The notes: a model not told the origin generated them from the sequence alone. 64,000 bases of DNA from Sanguibacter sp. HDW7 (GCF_011300875.1 NZ_CP049862.1:992001-1056000), one strand, 5' to 3'. Shown: positions 33,933 to 42,926, counted from the first letter of the stretch. Translations and numbers: made by a program.

Positions 33933-34836
33933 GGCCTCCCTCGGCGGCGAGACGGTCGGCGCGGGCGGATGCGTCGTGCAGGCACTCTCGCTGTGCTTGC
34001 CGGTAGCCGCGCCACCACTCGTCGTCCTCGTCGCCCACGTTCACTCCCCGTGTGTCGGCGAACGCTCGGAGCGCCTCGGCCTGCACCTGGGCGCGGGACT
34101 CACCCGGCCACTCGGCGAGCACGGCGTCGACCTTCTCGGACACGCGGTCGCGGAGGAATGCTCGCTCGGGCGCTTCCCATCGCTCGTCCCACTGCTCGCG
34201 GGTCAGGCCGTTCAGGGCCGCCGACAGCGTCTCCCGGTCGGGTCGGACGGGCGCGTGCTGCCGCACGACGGCGGCGACCTGCTCGGCGACGTGGACAGCG
34301 TGCCCGACCGTAGACTCATCGGCGATGCCACACCGGCAGCGGATCTGGTCGCCGGGCGCGGTCCAGTCCACTGCATGCGCGAGGACGAGCGCGGCCACGG
34401 TGTCCTGGCCCTGCTCGCTCGGGGCGGTGGTGCGCAGTTCGTCGGACAGACTCTTGCTCAGCCCTGCGACCTTCTCGCTGAGCCGCTCGGCCCGAGCCTC
34501 GGCGCTCAGCGCGCGGCGCTGCCACCGGACCGCCGAGCTCACGAAGTCGTCCAGAGTCTCTTCGTCGGCGGACGCCTTGTCCAGGGACTGCCGCAGCCGC
34601 TCGACCTCGGCCTCGGCTCGCATCGCCCGGGAGTAGCCGCGCTCGGCCTGCTCGTCGCAGCGGTGCTCGTCGAGCGCGCGGATCGCGCCCTCGCGCGCGT
34701 CCTCGGCGGTGACGAGGGCGTCGAGCAGGCGGATGGTGCCCTCGGCGAGCACCTGTTCCTCGCCGCCGTAGGAGTACAGCCGCTCTGCGCACTCGCGCAT
34801 GGTGGCGCGCTCGTCAGGGGTGATCGGGTCAGTCAT
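33922..34836 (-). CDS. Large hypothetical phage protein, coiled-coil
   Basis: 304 residues, helical and charged, with coiled-coil potential over residues 50-140 and a short CRCG motif (DQIRCRCGIADESTVGHAVHVAEQVA) near the middle. Similar early proteins occur in actinobacteriophages; function unknown. First Met after a GGAGG-like sequence at 34836. Confidence 0.6.
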   Translation of the reverse strand: MTDPITPDERATMRECAERLYSYGGEEQVLAEGTIRLLDALVTAEDAREGAIRALDEHRCDEQAERGYSRAMRAEAEVERLRQSLDKASADEETLDDFVSSAVRWQRRALSAEARAERLSEKVAGLSKSLSDELRTTAPSEQGQDTVAALVLAHAVDWTAPGDQIRCRCGIADESTVGHAVHVAEQVAAVVRQHAPVRPDRETLSAALNGLTREQWDERWEAPERAFLRDRVSEKVDAVLAEWPGESRAQVQAEALRAFADTRGVNVGDEDDEWWRGYRQAQRECLHDASARADRLAAEGGPTP

Positions 34837-34847
34837 CGTGGGCCTCC

Positions 34848-35063
34848 TCATGATGCGTTGAACGTCAGGGCGACGCTGCGGTCGCGGGTCTGCATGATCT
34901 TGTTGATGACCATCCGGCCGACCTCGGCCGCGAACTCGTCGGTCGGCCGGATGCACCGGAAGCCGTTGAGCCACACGTGGTCCACGGTCTCTAGCGCGTC
35001 GGCAGTCTCGTAGTCCTGTCGCACCTTGGCGTGCCACTCGGGTCCAAGAAGGTCGTCAGTCAC
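34848..35063 (-). CDS. Small early phage protein
   Basis: 71 residues, GTG start with AAGGAG upstream, overlapping the previous gene by 8 bases. Not recognised. Confidence 0.55.
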   Translation of the reverse strand: MTDDLLGPEWHAKVRQDYETADALETVDHVWLNGFRCIRPTDEFAAEVGRMVINKIMQTRDRSVALTFNAS

Positions 35064-35439
35064 GGTCGTTCTCCTTCGGGGTGGTGTCGATGTGCGCGGT
35101 GATCGCGGTGTAGGTGTCGCAGGGGAACGCCTGACGACAGCGGTCGCAGATCGGTGGGAAAGGCCTGTAGACGGGTGAGTGCAGGGCGAGCACGTCGCGG
35201 ATCGCGGCGGACAGGGCCGGGACGTCGGTGCGGGCGTGCGCGATGAACTCCGCGTCCGACGCGCTCTCGACGCCACGCCCGGTGCCGCCGTAGCAGTACG
35301 ACCCGCACGAGACCTCGGTCGAGACGACCTCAGCCCACTGCCCGACGCACTGGTTGACCGTGCGGCCGTCGGCCTCCCACGGTCCTTCGGTGGCGTCCTC
35401 GGCGCGCTGGGTGATGTCAGCAAGCGACGGACGGGTCAT
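35056..35439 (-). CDS. Early phage protein with DAEFIAHARTDVPAL motif
   Basis: 127 residues. Contains ASDAEFIAHARTDVPALSAAIR, a stretch seen in a widespread family of small phage proteins of unknown role, and a C-terminal CDRCRQAFPC cysteine cluster. Overlaps the next gene by ATGA. Confidence 0.6.
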   Translation of the reverse strand: MTRPSLADITQRAEDATEGPWEADGRTVNQCVGQWAEVVSTEVSCGSYCYGGTGRGVESASDAEFIAHARTDVPALSAAIRDVLALHSPVYRPFPPICDRCRQAFPCDTYTAITAHIDTTPKENDRD

Positions 35440-35633
35440 GACGGCTCCTTCGGGAGGGTGGCGTAGTGGTCGCACATGTCGGCGTTCGCTTCGGCTCGGG
35501 TCGCACGGCGGGGCGAACCGTCGTAGTCGGCGCGGTACAGCGGGACGAGCAACGAGAACAGGCCGACGGCGTATGTCCCCCTGTAGAGGGAGTGCTTGCG
35601 GTCGCAGCGCTCGCAGCGCGGCATCGTCTTCAT
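35436..35633 (-). CDS. Small zinc-knuckle phage protein
   Basis: 65 residues with CERC near the N-terminus and a lone Cys later (MCDHYAT). Overlaps its neighbours by ATGA. Unknown function. Confidence 0.55.
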   Translation of the reverse strand: MKTMPRCERCDRKHSLYRGTYAVGLFSLLVPLYRADYDGSPRRATRAEANADMCDHYATLPKEPS

Positions 35634-35917
35634 CGCTTGCTCTCCTTCGGGTGCGGGACGGTCTGCACAGGCGGATCACACGGCACCCCGTCACCCGGGA
35701 GAGCGCCGCACGCGCGGCAGCCCTGGTGGACCGGGTCGTGGTCGTGGACGGGGACGGCGGCGCGGCGCTCTGCGAGCGTCAAGCGCTGCCCCGGCGTGAG
35801 ATCGACGTGCGCCCACCGCCGACGCACGTGCCCACCACCGCGCCACACCATGTGCCCGCCCGAGGGGCACGAGTCGTCACCCGTGCAGTCAGCCGCGAGC
35901 GGCTTGCGCGCGCTCAC
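35630..35917 (-). CDS. Small cysteine/histidine-rich phage protein
   Basis: 95 residues, GTG start. Several Cys and His residues (CTGDDSCPSGGH, HQGCRACG, CDPP) suggest metal binding. Not recognised. It is translationally coupled to the resolvase-like gene upstream (GTGA overlap). Confidence 0.55.
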   Translation of the reverse strand: MSARKPLAADCTGDDSCPSGGHMVWRGGGHVRRRWAHVDLTPGQRLTLAERRAAVPVHDHDPVHQGCRACGALPGDGVPCDPPVQTVPHPKESKR

Positions 35918-36444
35918 CGGGCCACCTCCTGCGCGCGCGACTCGTCCCGGACGTCCGCGACGCTGTCCGTGTCCGTGTCCGTGTCCGTGTCCGTGTCCGT
36001 CTCGAGGGGTGTTCCCCATCCGCGGGTGCGGAGGAGGTGGAGGGCGTCGGCGAGGGTCATGCGGATGGGGATGCGGGCGGTGACGGCCGGCAGGCCGAGC
36101 GGGTAGCCGAGGTCGCCGAGGCGCCACCAGGCCCACCAGCGGTGTGCGTTGGTGAGGCCGACGCCGGCGCGCTGGGTGACGAGGAAGGCGTGGGCGGCAC
36201 CGGCGTTGACACGTCCGCGTTCGGTTTCATCGAGCCAGGTGGCGATGAGGTTGTCGCTGGCGGTCTTGGCGGCGGCGCCGCCCTTGACCTCGACGACGAG
36301 CCCGGGGCAAAGGCCGACGTCGCCGCGGTCGAGTCGTCCGGTGAGGGCGAGGCGGTCGGCGAGGGGGAAGCCGCGGGTGCGGGCGGCGCGGACGACGGCG
36401 GTTTCGGCGGCGGTGCCGATGTCCTTGGGGCGGGTGCGTGCCAT
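35914..36444 (-). CDS. Holliday-junction resolvase-like (PD-(D/E)XK) nuclease
   Basis: 176 residues. Motifs of Hjc-type resolvases are visible: an N-terminal Glu helix (GTAAETAVVRAARTRGF), then GDVGLCPGLVVEVKGG containing the catalytic D...EVK. It would cut branched DNA made in replication or recombination, or ready it for packaging. Near the C-terminus six in-frame copies of a hexamer encode a Thr-Asp tract. Confidence 0.75.
   Translation of the reverse strand: MARTRPKDIGTAAETAVVRAARTRGFPLADRLALTGRLDRGDVGLCPGLVVEVKGGAAAKTASDNLIATWLDETERGRVNAGAAHAFLVTQRAGVGLTNAHRWWAWWRLGDLGYPLGLPAVTARIPIRMTLADALHLLRTRGWGTPLETDTDTDTDTDTDSVADVRDESRAQEVAR
35964..35999 (-). repeat. Hexanucleotide repeat in the resolvase-like gene
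   Basis: Six perfect TGTCCG units (plus-strand sense) encode alternating Thr-Asp. Changes in copy number stay in frame. Confidence 0.9.
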
Positions 36445-36458
36445 GGGTGTGCTCCTGG

Positions 36459-36899
36459 TCAGTAGGGCGGCTGGTCGCCGCTGGCGGCCGCGCGGGTGCG
36501 GGTGATGGTGAGGGTGTGGGTGGTGAGGGGGCCGGTGCAGGCGTGGGCGGCGAGGACGATGTGGCGTTCGGGGTGGGCGGGTGTGAGGCGTCGGGCGCTG
36601 TGGGGTGTGCGGTGCCAGAGCTCGTAGCGGCCGGGGGCGCCGTGGAGGGTGTAGGTGGGGCGGCCGAGGATGATGGCGGCGCCTTCGGCTTGCGGTGTGA
36701 GGGGGTTGGGGTCGGTGGTGGCGAGGAAGGCCATGACGTGGGCGTCGAGGCCTTGGAGGGTCCAGCGACCGCAGGTGGGGCATCGGTGGGGTCGGGCTTT
36801 GCCGGTGCCGAGGTGTGGGGGTGCTCCGGTGCGGGTGGTGTAGGCGCGCATCCAGGCGGGCTCGGATGAGGTGGCGGGGTGGTCGAAGAGGGTGGTCAT
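36459..36899 (-). CDS. Early phage protein with CPTC knuckle
   Basis: 146 residues. A CPTCGRW motif near residue 40 and a beta-rich remainder (RYELWHRTPHSARRLTPAHPERHIVLAAHAC). First gene leftward of the GTGAC repeat array. Unknown function. Confidence 0.58.
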   Translation of the reverse strand: MTTLFDHPATSSEPAWMRAYTTRTGAPPHLGTGKARPHRCPTCGRWTLQGLDAHVMAFLATTDPNPLTPQAEGAAIILGRPTYTLHGAPGRYELWHRTPHSARRLTPAHPERHIVLAAHACTGPLTTHTLTITRTRAAASGDQPPY

Positions 36900-36931
36900 C
36901 GGGGGCTGCCGACGTCGTCTGCGGAGGGGGT

Positions 36932-37130
36932 GTGACGGGTGACGCGTGTTCCGGGTTTGGTCGGCTCACACGGGTGTGTGCGCGCGCGCGTGACGCGTGC
37001 AACTGGAGAGAACCTGTCACCCGTCACAGGCGTCAGTTCAGAAGTCGCGTCACACGTGTCACACCTGCGGAAACGCTGCCTGCATGTGTCACGTTCGGGG
37101 TGTGACACGTGACAGGTGCGACCTGTCACC
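36932..37130. repeat. 199-bp GTGAC-array repeat, copy A
   Basis: Direct, gap-free repeat of 47087-47285, with 160 of 199 positions identical by hand count. It has eleven GTGAC/GTCAC pentamers in mixed orientation, all conserved in place and direction in copy B. The longest shared blocks are GCGTGACGCGTGCAACT, GAGAGAACCTGTCACC and GTGACACGTGACAGGTGCGA. It fills the gap between the primase gene and 36899. A further inverted repeat, GTGACACGTC/GACGTGTCAC (37194-37220), lies in the primase 3' end. Confidence 0.9.
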
Positions 37131-37137
37131 ACGGCGG

Positions 37138-39753
37138 TCACCACCCGTCCGCCAGGGTTGAGGCGACCTCGTCGCGGCCGTCAGCGTCGTCGCGTGACAC
37201 GTCCTCGGATGACGTGTCACGCAGTCGGATGCCGTCGTAGAACCGGGTGGCGCGGGTGCGGGCGGACAGGACGCCGAAGCGTGCGCGGAGCTGCTGGGCG
37301 AACGTCTTGGCGGTGACCGGCTCTTCGCCCTCGACTCGGCACCAGGTCTCGTAGGCGGCCCGGAGGGTGGCGACCTTGACGTGGAGGTGCTGGGCGTTGG
37401 GGTCGCCGGTCTCGCACATCTCTTCGACGAAGCGGGCGACGGTGTCCTGGTCGGCGGCGTAGGCGTCGGTGGCGACGCGGACGGCGGCGGGTTCGGCCAG
37501 GCCGTGGGCGAAGTAGTCGGCCGCCCCCTGGATGAGCCAGCCGAGGATGGCGGGGCCTTCTTCGTCGACGAGCCGGTCCTCGAGGTCGGCGATGCGGGCC
37601 TCGGGCGGGACGGTGTGCTCGAAGGGCAGCATGCGGACGCGGCGCCAGAAGGCGGGGCCGCCGGCGCGGACGTGGGGCTGGTGGTTGGCGAGGAGCCAGA
37701 GGGTGTGGGTGGGCGTGAACGAGAACCAGTCCTGCCGCATGAACCGGCCGGAGATGGTGTCCTTGCCGGTGAGCATCTTGATCTTGGCTTCGGCGAACCG
37801 CTGTCCGTCCTCGAGCTCGGAGGTGATGACGAGGCGTGCGCCGGCGAGGCGGGCGATCTCGGTGGGGTGGCCTTGCTGGGCGGTGGCGAGGAGCATCTCG
37901 GCGGGTGCGCTGATGGAGTAGCCGTCGTCGCCGACGCCGACGATGCGCTGGATGACTCCGGCGAGGGTGGTCTTGCCGTTGGCTCCGGAGCCGTGGGCGA
38001 ACGGGAGGAGCTGTTCGAGGACGACACCGACAAGGGAGACGCCGAGGAGCCTCTGGATGTAGGTGGTGAGGTCGGGGTCTCCGGCGAAGGTGTCGGCGAG
38101 GAACTTGTCCCAGAGGGGGTGGGGTGCGTCCAGGTCGGGGGTGACGGTGGTGGTGCGGGTGTGGAGGGCGGCGGGGTCGGGGGCGGTGAGGGTGGCGGCG
38201 CGGAGGTTGATGACGCCGCCTGGGGTGTTGAGCTCGTAGGGGCGGGCGTCGAGGGCTGCGAGGTGGGTGGCGGTGCGGTGGTCGGTGCGGGCGAGGGCGA
38301 CCATGGCTTCGATGCCGCGGCGGGAGAGGCTGTAGCGGCGGTGCTTCTCGGCGGGCTTGTCGTCGTCGGGGAGGTTGCGGGCGACGGTGCGGGCGAGTTC
38401 GTTGACGTGGCCGGCTTCGTCCCAGCGCCAGCGGGAGCCGGTCCAGGTGAGCCACTGTCCGCGCTGGGGGACGTAGCGGATGTGGTGGCCGTGGGTGTCG
38501 ACAAGGAGGAGGGCGTTGCCGTCGTCAGTGTCGGTGTAGGCGAGCGGCTCAGCGTGCGTGGAACTGCGCGCAGTCGCAGGTGCGGGTGCCGCAGGCGTGG
38601 GGGCCGGTGCGGTCTTCGGCGTGCTGGCACTGGGGGTGTCCGCAGGTGCAGAGGGTGTGGCGGCGGGGGTTGTCGCCGCTCGTGCAGATGCAGATGACGA
38701 TGCCGCAGGTGTGGGCGTCCATGAGGTGTCTCCGTTCGTGGGTGGGATGAGGCCGTCGAGGGATTCGGCGACCTCGTCGGGGATGGGGCGCAGGCGCTCG
38801 CGTCGTTCGCCGAAGCCTGCAGAGTGGAGGGCCTTGGCGGCGGCGGAGTGGTCGCCGCCGTGCTCGAGGACGGCGAGGGCGCCGAGCTTGGTGTACGGGG
38901 TCTCCTGCGCGAAATCCGTGCTCGAGGTGAAGACGTAGAGCCTGTCGCGGTCGTCGGCGTGGCCGGTGGTGGCGGAGAAGCCGGAGCCGAGGGGCTTGCC
39001 AGGGCGCAGCCAGTAGCGTGTGCGGCCGCGGGTGGTGACGTGCGTCCAGCCGTGGGGGGTGAGGATGTCGGTCCAGTCGGTCTTGTTTTCGTAGTCATCG
39101 CCGGGGGTGATGCCCTGGGTGGGGTCGTGCGGCGCGACGGGCGCGCTCGTGGCGGGTGCGCGGTCGGGCTGGGTGTCGAGGGTGCGCAGGAGGTCGTGGA
39201 AGGCCTGGCGCTCGGCGAGGGTGAGCAGGGGTGCGGTGGCAGGTCCGCCGACGAGGCGCTGCCAGGGGCGGCCGGAGGCGTGGTGGCGGGAGGGGGCGAC
39301 GACGACCTGACCGCCTTCGCCGCGGGTCTCGGCCAGGACGAGGCGGTCGTGGTCGCGGGCGAGCTTGAGGTTGCCGGGCACTTCGCCGTCGATGCGGTAG
39401 TGGAAGTGGAAGCCGCCCGACGGGCTCATTTCGGCCCAGCCGGTGGTGACCTTGGTCCAGAGGTCGCCGAGGCCGGTGCCGTCGGCGAGGGCCTTGAGGT
39501 CGGGCAGGCGGTGGGCCGCGCGCCCTTCGATCTCGGTGAGCTCGGCGTTGCCAGAGACGGCCCCCTGGACGACCCCGAGGTCGTAGTCGGTGTCGGTGAA
39601 CCAGCGGCGCACGGCGGGCTCGTCGGGGCGCTGGGTCGTGTACTGCTTCCACGAGGACAGGGCGGGGGCCTTGGTGCCGTCGTTGCGGATGGGGATGACG
39701 GAGTAGCCGTGGGCAAGGAGGTCGAGGGCGGCCTCGAGAATGTCAGCGGCCAC
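37138..39753 (-). CDS. Bifunctional Prim-Pol primase / D5-type helicase
   Basis: 871 residues, the phage replication protein. Residues 1-~190 are an archaeo-eukaryotic-type Prim-Pol (HGYSVIPI, LGVVQGAVSGN, acidic pair Glu74/Glu76 in LTEIEG, and His motif SGGFHFHYR at 113-120). A Pro/Ala/Thr-rich linker (about 345-400) leads to a P4/D5 superfamily III helicase with Walker A GSGANGKTT near residue 590. It would unwind the origin and prime synthesis, handing over to host DNA polymerase III since no phage polymerase is seen. GTG start with AAGGAG upstream. Confidence 0.9.
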   Translation of the reverse strand: MAADILEAALDLLAHGYSVIPIRNDGTKAPALSSWKQYTTQRPDEPAVRRWFTDTDYDLGVVQGAVSGNAELTEIEGRAAHRLPDLKALADGTGLGDLWTKVTTGWAEMSPSGGFHFHYRIDGEVPGNLKLARDHDRLVLAETRGEGGQVVVAPSRHHASGRPWQRLVGGPATAPLLTLAERQAFHDLLRTLDTQPDRAPATSAPVAPHDPTQGITPGDDYENKTDWTDILTPHGWTHVTTRGRTRYWLRPGKPLGSGFSATTGHADDRDRLYVFTSSTDFAQETPYTKLGALAVLEHGGDHSAAAKALHSAGFGERRERLRPIPDEVAESLDGLIPPTNGDTSWTPTPAASSSASARAATTPAATPSAPADTPSASTPKTAPAPTPAAPAPATARSSTHAEPLAYTDTDDGNALLLVDTHGHHIRYVPQRGQWLTWTGSRWRWDEAGHVNELARTVARNLPDDDKPAEKHRRYSLSRRGIEAMVALARTDHRTATHLAALDARPYELNTPGGVINLRAATLTAPDPAALHTRTTTVTPDLDAPHPLWDKFLADTFAGDPDLTTYIQRLLGVSLVGVVLEQLLPFAHGSGANGKTTLAGVIQRIVGVGDDGYSISAPAEMLLATAQQGHPTEIARLAGARLVITSELEDGQRFAEAKIKMLTGKDTISGRFMRQDWFSFTPTHTLWLLANHQPHVRAGGPAFWRRVRMLPFEHTVPPEARIADLEDRLVDEEGPAILGWLIQGAADYFAHGLAEPAAVRVATDAYAADQDTVARFVEEMCETGDPNAQHLHVKVATLRAAYETWCRVEGEEPVTAKTFAQQLRARFGVLSARTRATRFYDGIRLRDTSSEDVSRDDADGRDEVASTLADGW

Positions 39754-40063
39754 CGGAGCGGATCTCCTTCGACTTCACGGCGATGCAACCGGACTGGCTG
39801 CGGACGATGGCCGGGTAGCCCGAATCGGGCCGCGCGGCGGCCTCACGAGCGACGTCCTGCGCGGCGGCGTCTAGTGCGCGCAGCCACCACGTGCCAGCCT
39901 CCGGACCGGCCGACCAGACGCTCCAGCGCCCTTCGACGCGCCAGAGCGAGACGGTTGTGCCGAGCACGGGGGTCGAGCCGCGCGGGGCGAGCATCGCGCT
40001 GCGGTCGCTGGGTGGGAGGTCTCGGACGAGGGCGCCTTCGGCGCGAGTGCGGGTCGTGCTCAT
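39743..40063 (-). CDS. Small early phage protein
   Basis: 106 residues with several Trp (SLWRVEGRWSVWSAGPEAGTWWLRAL), suggesting a small beta domain. Overlaps the primase start by 11 bases. Not recognised. Confidence 0.55.
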   Translation of the reverse strand: MSTTRTRAEGALVRDLPPSDRSAMLAPRGSTPVLGTTVSLWRVEGRWSVWSAGPEAGTWWLRALDAAAQDVAREAAARPDSGYPAIVRSQSGCIAVKSKEIRSGGR

Positions 40064-40160
40064 CTGGTCCTCCAGTGGTGCTCGTGCATGGGTGGTGCGT
40101 GGTCCCCGCGGCCCGGCTCGGACGGGCTGCACACCGGCTGTGGCGTGGGGCGCGTCGCGG

Positions 40161-40904
40161 TCAGGCGGCGCGGATGATGCCGATGACGTCGGGGGTGAGG
40201 CCGGTGGCGGCGGCGATGGAGGTGTCGTCGAGGCCGACAGCGATGAGCTGGCGGGCGAGCGTGCCAGCGTCGGGCGCTGCGGCCGGGGCGGCGGCGGGCG
40301 CGGGGGCCTGCGGTACGGCGATCGGAGCCGCGACGGGCGCGGGCTGCTGCACTGGGGCGGGGGCCTGCTGGACGGGCGCGGGAGCCGCGGCCTGCATGAC
40401 CTGTGCCGCGACCGTCTGCTGCACCGGCGCGGGTGCCTGGACGGGCGCGCCCGCCATGAGCGCCGCGTTCCCGGCGGACTGGTACGCGGCCTGCCAGTAC
40501 TTCCGCGACCGCTTGTCCTGCGGGTCCTCGCGGTGCGTGAACGACACCGTGATCACGCCGCCGGGCTCGAGGCCGGCCGCACCGGCGTTGCGCACGGCGT
40601 CGCGCACGTCGCCCTTGAGATAGCGGCCCTCGATGAAGAGGCGGCGGGTGCCGTCGTCGCCGTCGATGGTGGGGTCGCGCAGGTCGGTGGCGAGGTCGAC
40701 GTAGATCGACATGATCGGGTCGCCGGACGGGTAGGTCTTGAGGGCGCCGCCGCCGGGGTTGTTCGGGTCGTAGTCCCGCTCCTGGTAGACCGACGGCGGG
40801 GCGAGGATGCGGCCGCTGATCGTGTCGCCGGGGTTGGGGAACTTGGCGGAGGGGACGCCGCCGCCTCCCATGAGGACGTCATTGGCGCTGGGCTGGTTCG
40901 TCAT
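40161..40904 (-). CDS. SSB-like replication accessory protein
   Basis: 247 residues. Residues 1-~150 match a common actinobacteriophage protein (LMGGGGVPSAKFPNPGDTISGRILAPP, then DDGTRRLFIEGRYLKGDVRDAVRNAGAAGLEPGG), an OB-like beta fold placed with replication genes and often annotated as single-strand DNA binding. Then an Ala/Pro/Gln-rich flexible stretch and a C-terminal helical piece. It lies between the primase and RecB-like nuclease genes. DNA binding is an inference from context. Confidence 0.6.
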   Translation of the reverse strand: MTNQPSANDVLMGGGGVPSAKFPNPGDTISGRILAPPSVYQERDYDPNNPGGGALKTYPSGDPIMSIYVDLATDLRDPTIDGDDGTRRLFIEGRYLKGDVRDAVRNAGAAGLEPGGVITVSFTHREDPQDKRSRKYWQAAYQSAGNAALMAGAPVQAPAPVQQTVAAQVMQAAAPAPVQQAPAPVQQPAPVAAPIAVPQAPAPAAAPAAAPDAGTLARQLIAVGLDDTSIAAATGLTPDVIGIIRAA

Positions 40905-40930
40905 CTTCGTTCTTCTTCCTGGGTGTGCCG

Positions 40931-41797
40931 TCAGGCGGCGGGGATGAGCCCGGCGAGGGAGTCGACCGGGTCGCGGTGGCCGGGAGCGGTCATGCCGATC
41001 CCATCGGAGTAGCGCGCGCAGTCCCAGCAGCGGGGCGCGCGCGGCAGGCTCGTGATCCACGCGTCACGCGCACCGACGGAGATCGAGGCGAGCGCGAGGA
41101 TGTTCGTGTGCAGCTGGTTGGCGCGCTCCAGGGCGCGCTCGGCGCGGCCGCGGTCGTGCGGCGCGGACCACCAGATCGCGTCGTCGAGGGACTGGGCGTT
41201 CCTGGGCAGGTAGGCGATCGCGACGTGCTCGATGCGGTGCCCGGAGTCGTTCCAGCCCTTGGCGTACAGGTCGGCCTGCACGCGGTACACGGCCGAGGGG
41301 CCGGCCTTCGCGGTGCGCAGGGTGCTGGCCCCGACGACCTTGAAGTCGATGACGGTGCCGGTGACGACGTCGACGAGGTCGGTCGAGCCCCACACCTCCG
41401 TTGCGCCGATGTGTCCGACCATGACCTTCTGCTCGGACAGCCACCGACGTCCGGTGGTGTGCAGGGCGTTGCGGTCGGACTCGTGGAGGTTGAAGACGTC
41501 CTCGCACCACGCATGGACGGCGGTGCCGATGGTGGTGAGCCAAGGGATGCCGCGCTCGGTCTCCTGCCAGCCTGCGAGCTTGGCGGCGAGGCAGTGGTCG
41601 CAGGGGTTGCCGATCTCGGACGGGCCGATGCGCTTCTGCAAGGAGCGCGGGTGGTTGACGATCGCGTTCTCGATGATGGAGCGCACGTCGCGGAGCGACT
41701 GCTTGGGGTCGCCCCCTTCGAACGGCTGGATCCACGGGGGCAGCTCGCTGTAGTCGAACGACGTGGGGTCGTGCTGGTCGGGGACGTGGAGCGTCAT
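40931..41797 (-). CDS. Cas4/RecB-like PD-(D/E)XK exonuclease
   Basis: 288 residues. Nuclease core: His95 (GTAVHAW), Asp140 (GSTDLVD), Asp151-Phe-Lys153 (VIDFK), and a QADLY motif (Gln174, Tyr178), as in the RecB/Cas4 family. Cys66/Cys69 near the start and Cys257/Cys260 near the end are placed as in Fe-S-containing members. It probably processes DNA ends during phage recombination. Overlaps the HNH gene by ATGA. Confidence 0.82.
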   Translation of the reverse strand: MTLHVPDQHDPTSFDYSELPPWIQPFEGGDPKQSLRDVRSIIENAIVNHPRSLQKRIGPSEIGNPCDHCLAAKLAGWQETERGIPWLTTIGTAVHAWCEDVFNLHESDRNALHTTGRRWLSEQKVMVGHIGATEVWGSTDLVDVVTGTVIDFKVVGASTLRTAKAGPSAVYRVQADLYAKGWNDSGHRIEHVAIAYLPRNAQSLDDAIWWSAPHDRGRAERALERANQLHTNILALASISVGARDAWITSLPRAPRCWDCARYSDGIGMTAPGHRDPVDSLAGLIPAA

Positions 41798-42225
41798 CGT
41801 GCGGTCTCCTTCCTGGTTCCGTGGGCGTGTCCTCCGCGGGCCTTGTTGGTCTCGTCGGTGACGGCCTCGAGGTGCTCCGGGTTCGCGCAGCGGCGGTTGC
41901 AGCAGAGGTGGTCGATCACGTAGTCGGTGGGGATCGGGCCGACGTGCTGGACGTACACCCAGCGGTGGACGTAGTGGACGGACTTGCCGATGCCGACGGC
42001 GCCGTACCCGTTGCGCAGGGCGCCGGTCCACTCCCAGCAGCCGGTCTCGGGGTTCGTGATGAGACGCGGGTAGACGCGCTCGGCGACCGTGCGGCCGGGG
42101 CGGCGCGTGTAGCCAGCACTGCCGGTCGTGCCGCTGCGCTTGCGCCGCATGTAGTGCATGCCGCAGAGACCGTGAGCACCCTTGCTGGTGTCCTGGGTGC
42201 AGTCGGTGACGGTGCACGAGCTCAC
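41794..42225 (-). CDS. HNH homing-type endonuclease
   Basis: 143 residues. N-terminal Cys/His knuckle (CTVTDCTQDTSKGAHGLCGMHYMRRK) and an HNH core (YVHRWVYVQHVGPIPTDYVIDHLCCNRRCANPEHLE) with a GCWEWTG lead-in, as in phage HNH_3 nucleases. It may be a homing enzyme embedded in the operon or a packaging/recombination helper. Confidence 0.85.
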   Translation of the reverse strand: MSSCTVTDCTQDTSKGAHGLCGMHYMRRKRSGTTGSAGYTRRPGRTVAERVYPRLITNPETGCWEWTGALRNGYGAVGIGKSVHYVHRWVYVQHVGPIPTDYVIDHLCCNRRCANPEHLEAVTDETNKARGGHAHGTRKETAR

Positions 42226-42482
42226 GGGGTCACCTCCGTGGACAGGTCGAGGCGGGCACCGTCGGTCATGGCGTGGGAGAGGGCGTGGAGCATCCCGGCG
42301 AGGGCGTCGACGGTCTCGTGGGCGTCGTCGCCGACGGCGTTGGTGTGGATGTCGAAGCGGAGGGCGGGGTGCTCGGGGTCCTGGTCGTGCTCGCCGACGA
42401 TGACGACGAACGGCACGTCGTCGGGGATCGTGGGCGGCGTGCGGGCGCCCTTGACGGACGCGGTGATCGCGAGGCCGGACAT
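42222..42482 (-). CDS. Small early phage protein
   Basis: 86 residues, alpha/beta. Overlaps the HNH gene by ATGA. Not recognised. Confidence 0.55.
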   Translation of the reverse strand: MSGLAITASVKGARTPPTIPDDVPFVVIVGEHDQDPEHPALRFDIHTNAVGDDAHETVDALAGMLHALSHAMTDGARLDLSTEVTP

Positions 42483-42483
42483 G

Positions 42484-42852
42484 TCAGCGGACCTCGACGG
42501 TGGGCTTGCCCTGGTCCTGGTACTCGGCGAGCGCGGCGGGCGCGAACTGCTCCTTGACGGCGGCCGTGTCGAGCGCGGCCTTGTACAGGGCCGGGTAGGA
42601 CTCGACGGGGAACGCGGCGGTCAGGCGGCTGGTGGACAGGCGGCGGGCGCCGGCCTTGACGATGACCTTGTAGTCGCCGACGGCGAGCGAGCCGATGGGG
42701 AGGCGGGTGGCGAGGATTGCCTTGATCTCGGCGATGCGGTCGACGTCGGCGGCGATGGCGTCCTGGCGCTTGGCGAGCTCGGCGGCGAGCTGCTCGATGT
42801 CGATGAGGTCGTCGGCGGTGAGCGGGGCGGGGGTGGCGGTGGTGTCGTTCAC
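42484..42852 (-). CDS. Early phage protein, coiled-coil plus small domain
   Basis: 122 residues. A helical N-terminal half (IDIEQLAAELAKRQDAIAADVDRIAEIKAIL) and a C-terminal half (GDYKVIVKAGARRLSTSRLTAAFPVESYPALYKAALD). This two-part pattern recurs in actinobacteriophage early regions, function unknown. GTG start. Confidence 0.6.
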   Translation of the reverse strand: MNDTTATPAPLTADDLIDIEQLAAELAKRQDAIAADVDRIAEIKAILATRLPIGSLAVGDYKVIVKAGARRLSTSRLTAAFPVESYPALYKAALDTAAVKEQFAPAALAEYQDQGKPTVEVR

Positions 42853-42926
42853 GGTGTGCTCCTGGGTGGGCGTGTCGTGGATGGTGCGGGGTGGTGTGTG
42901 GTCGGCGGTGGACGCGCCGGCCACGG

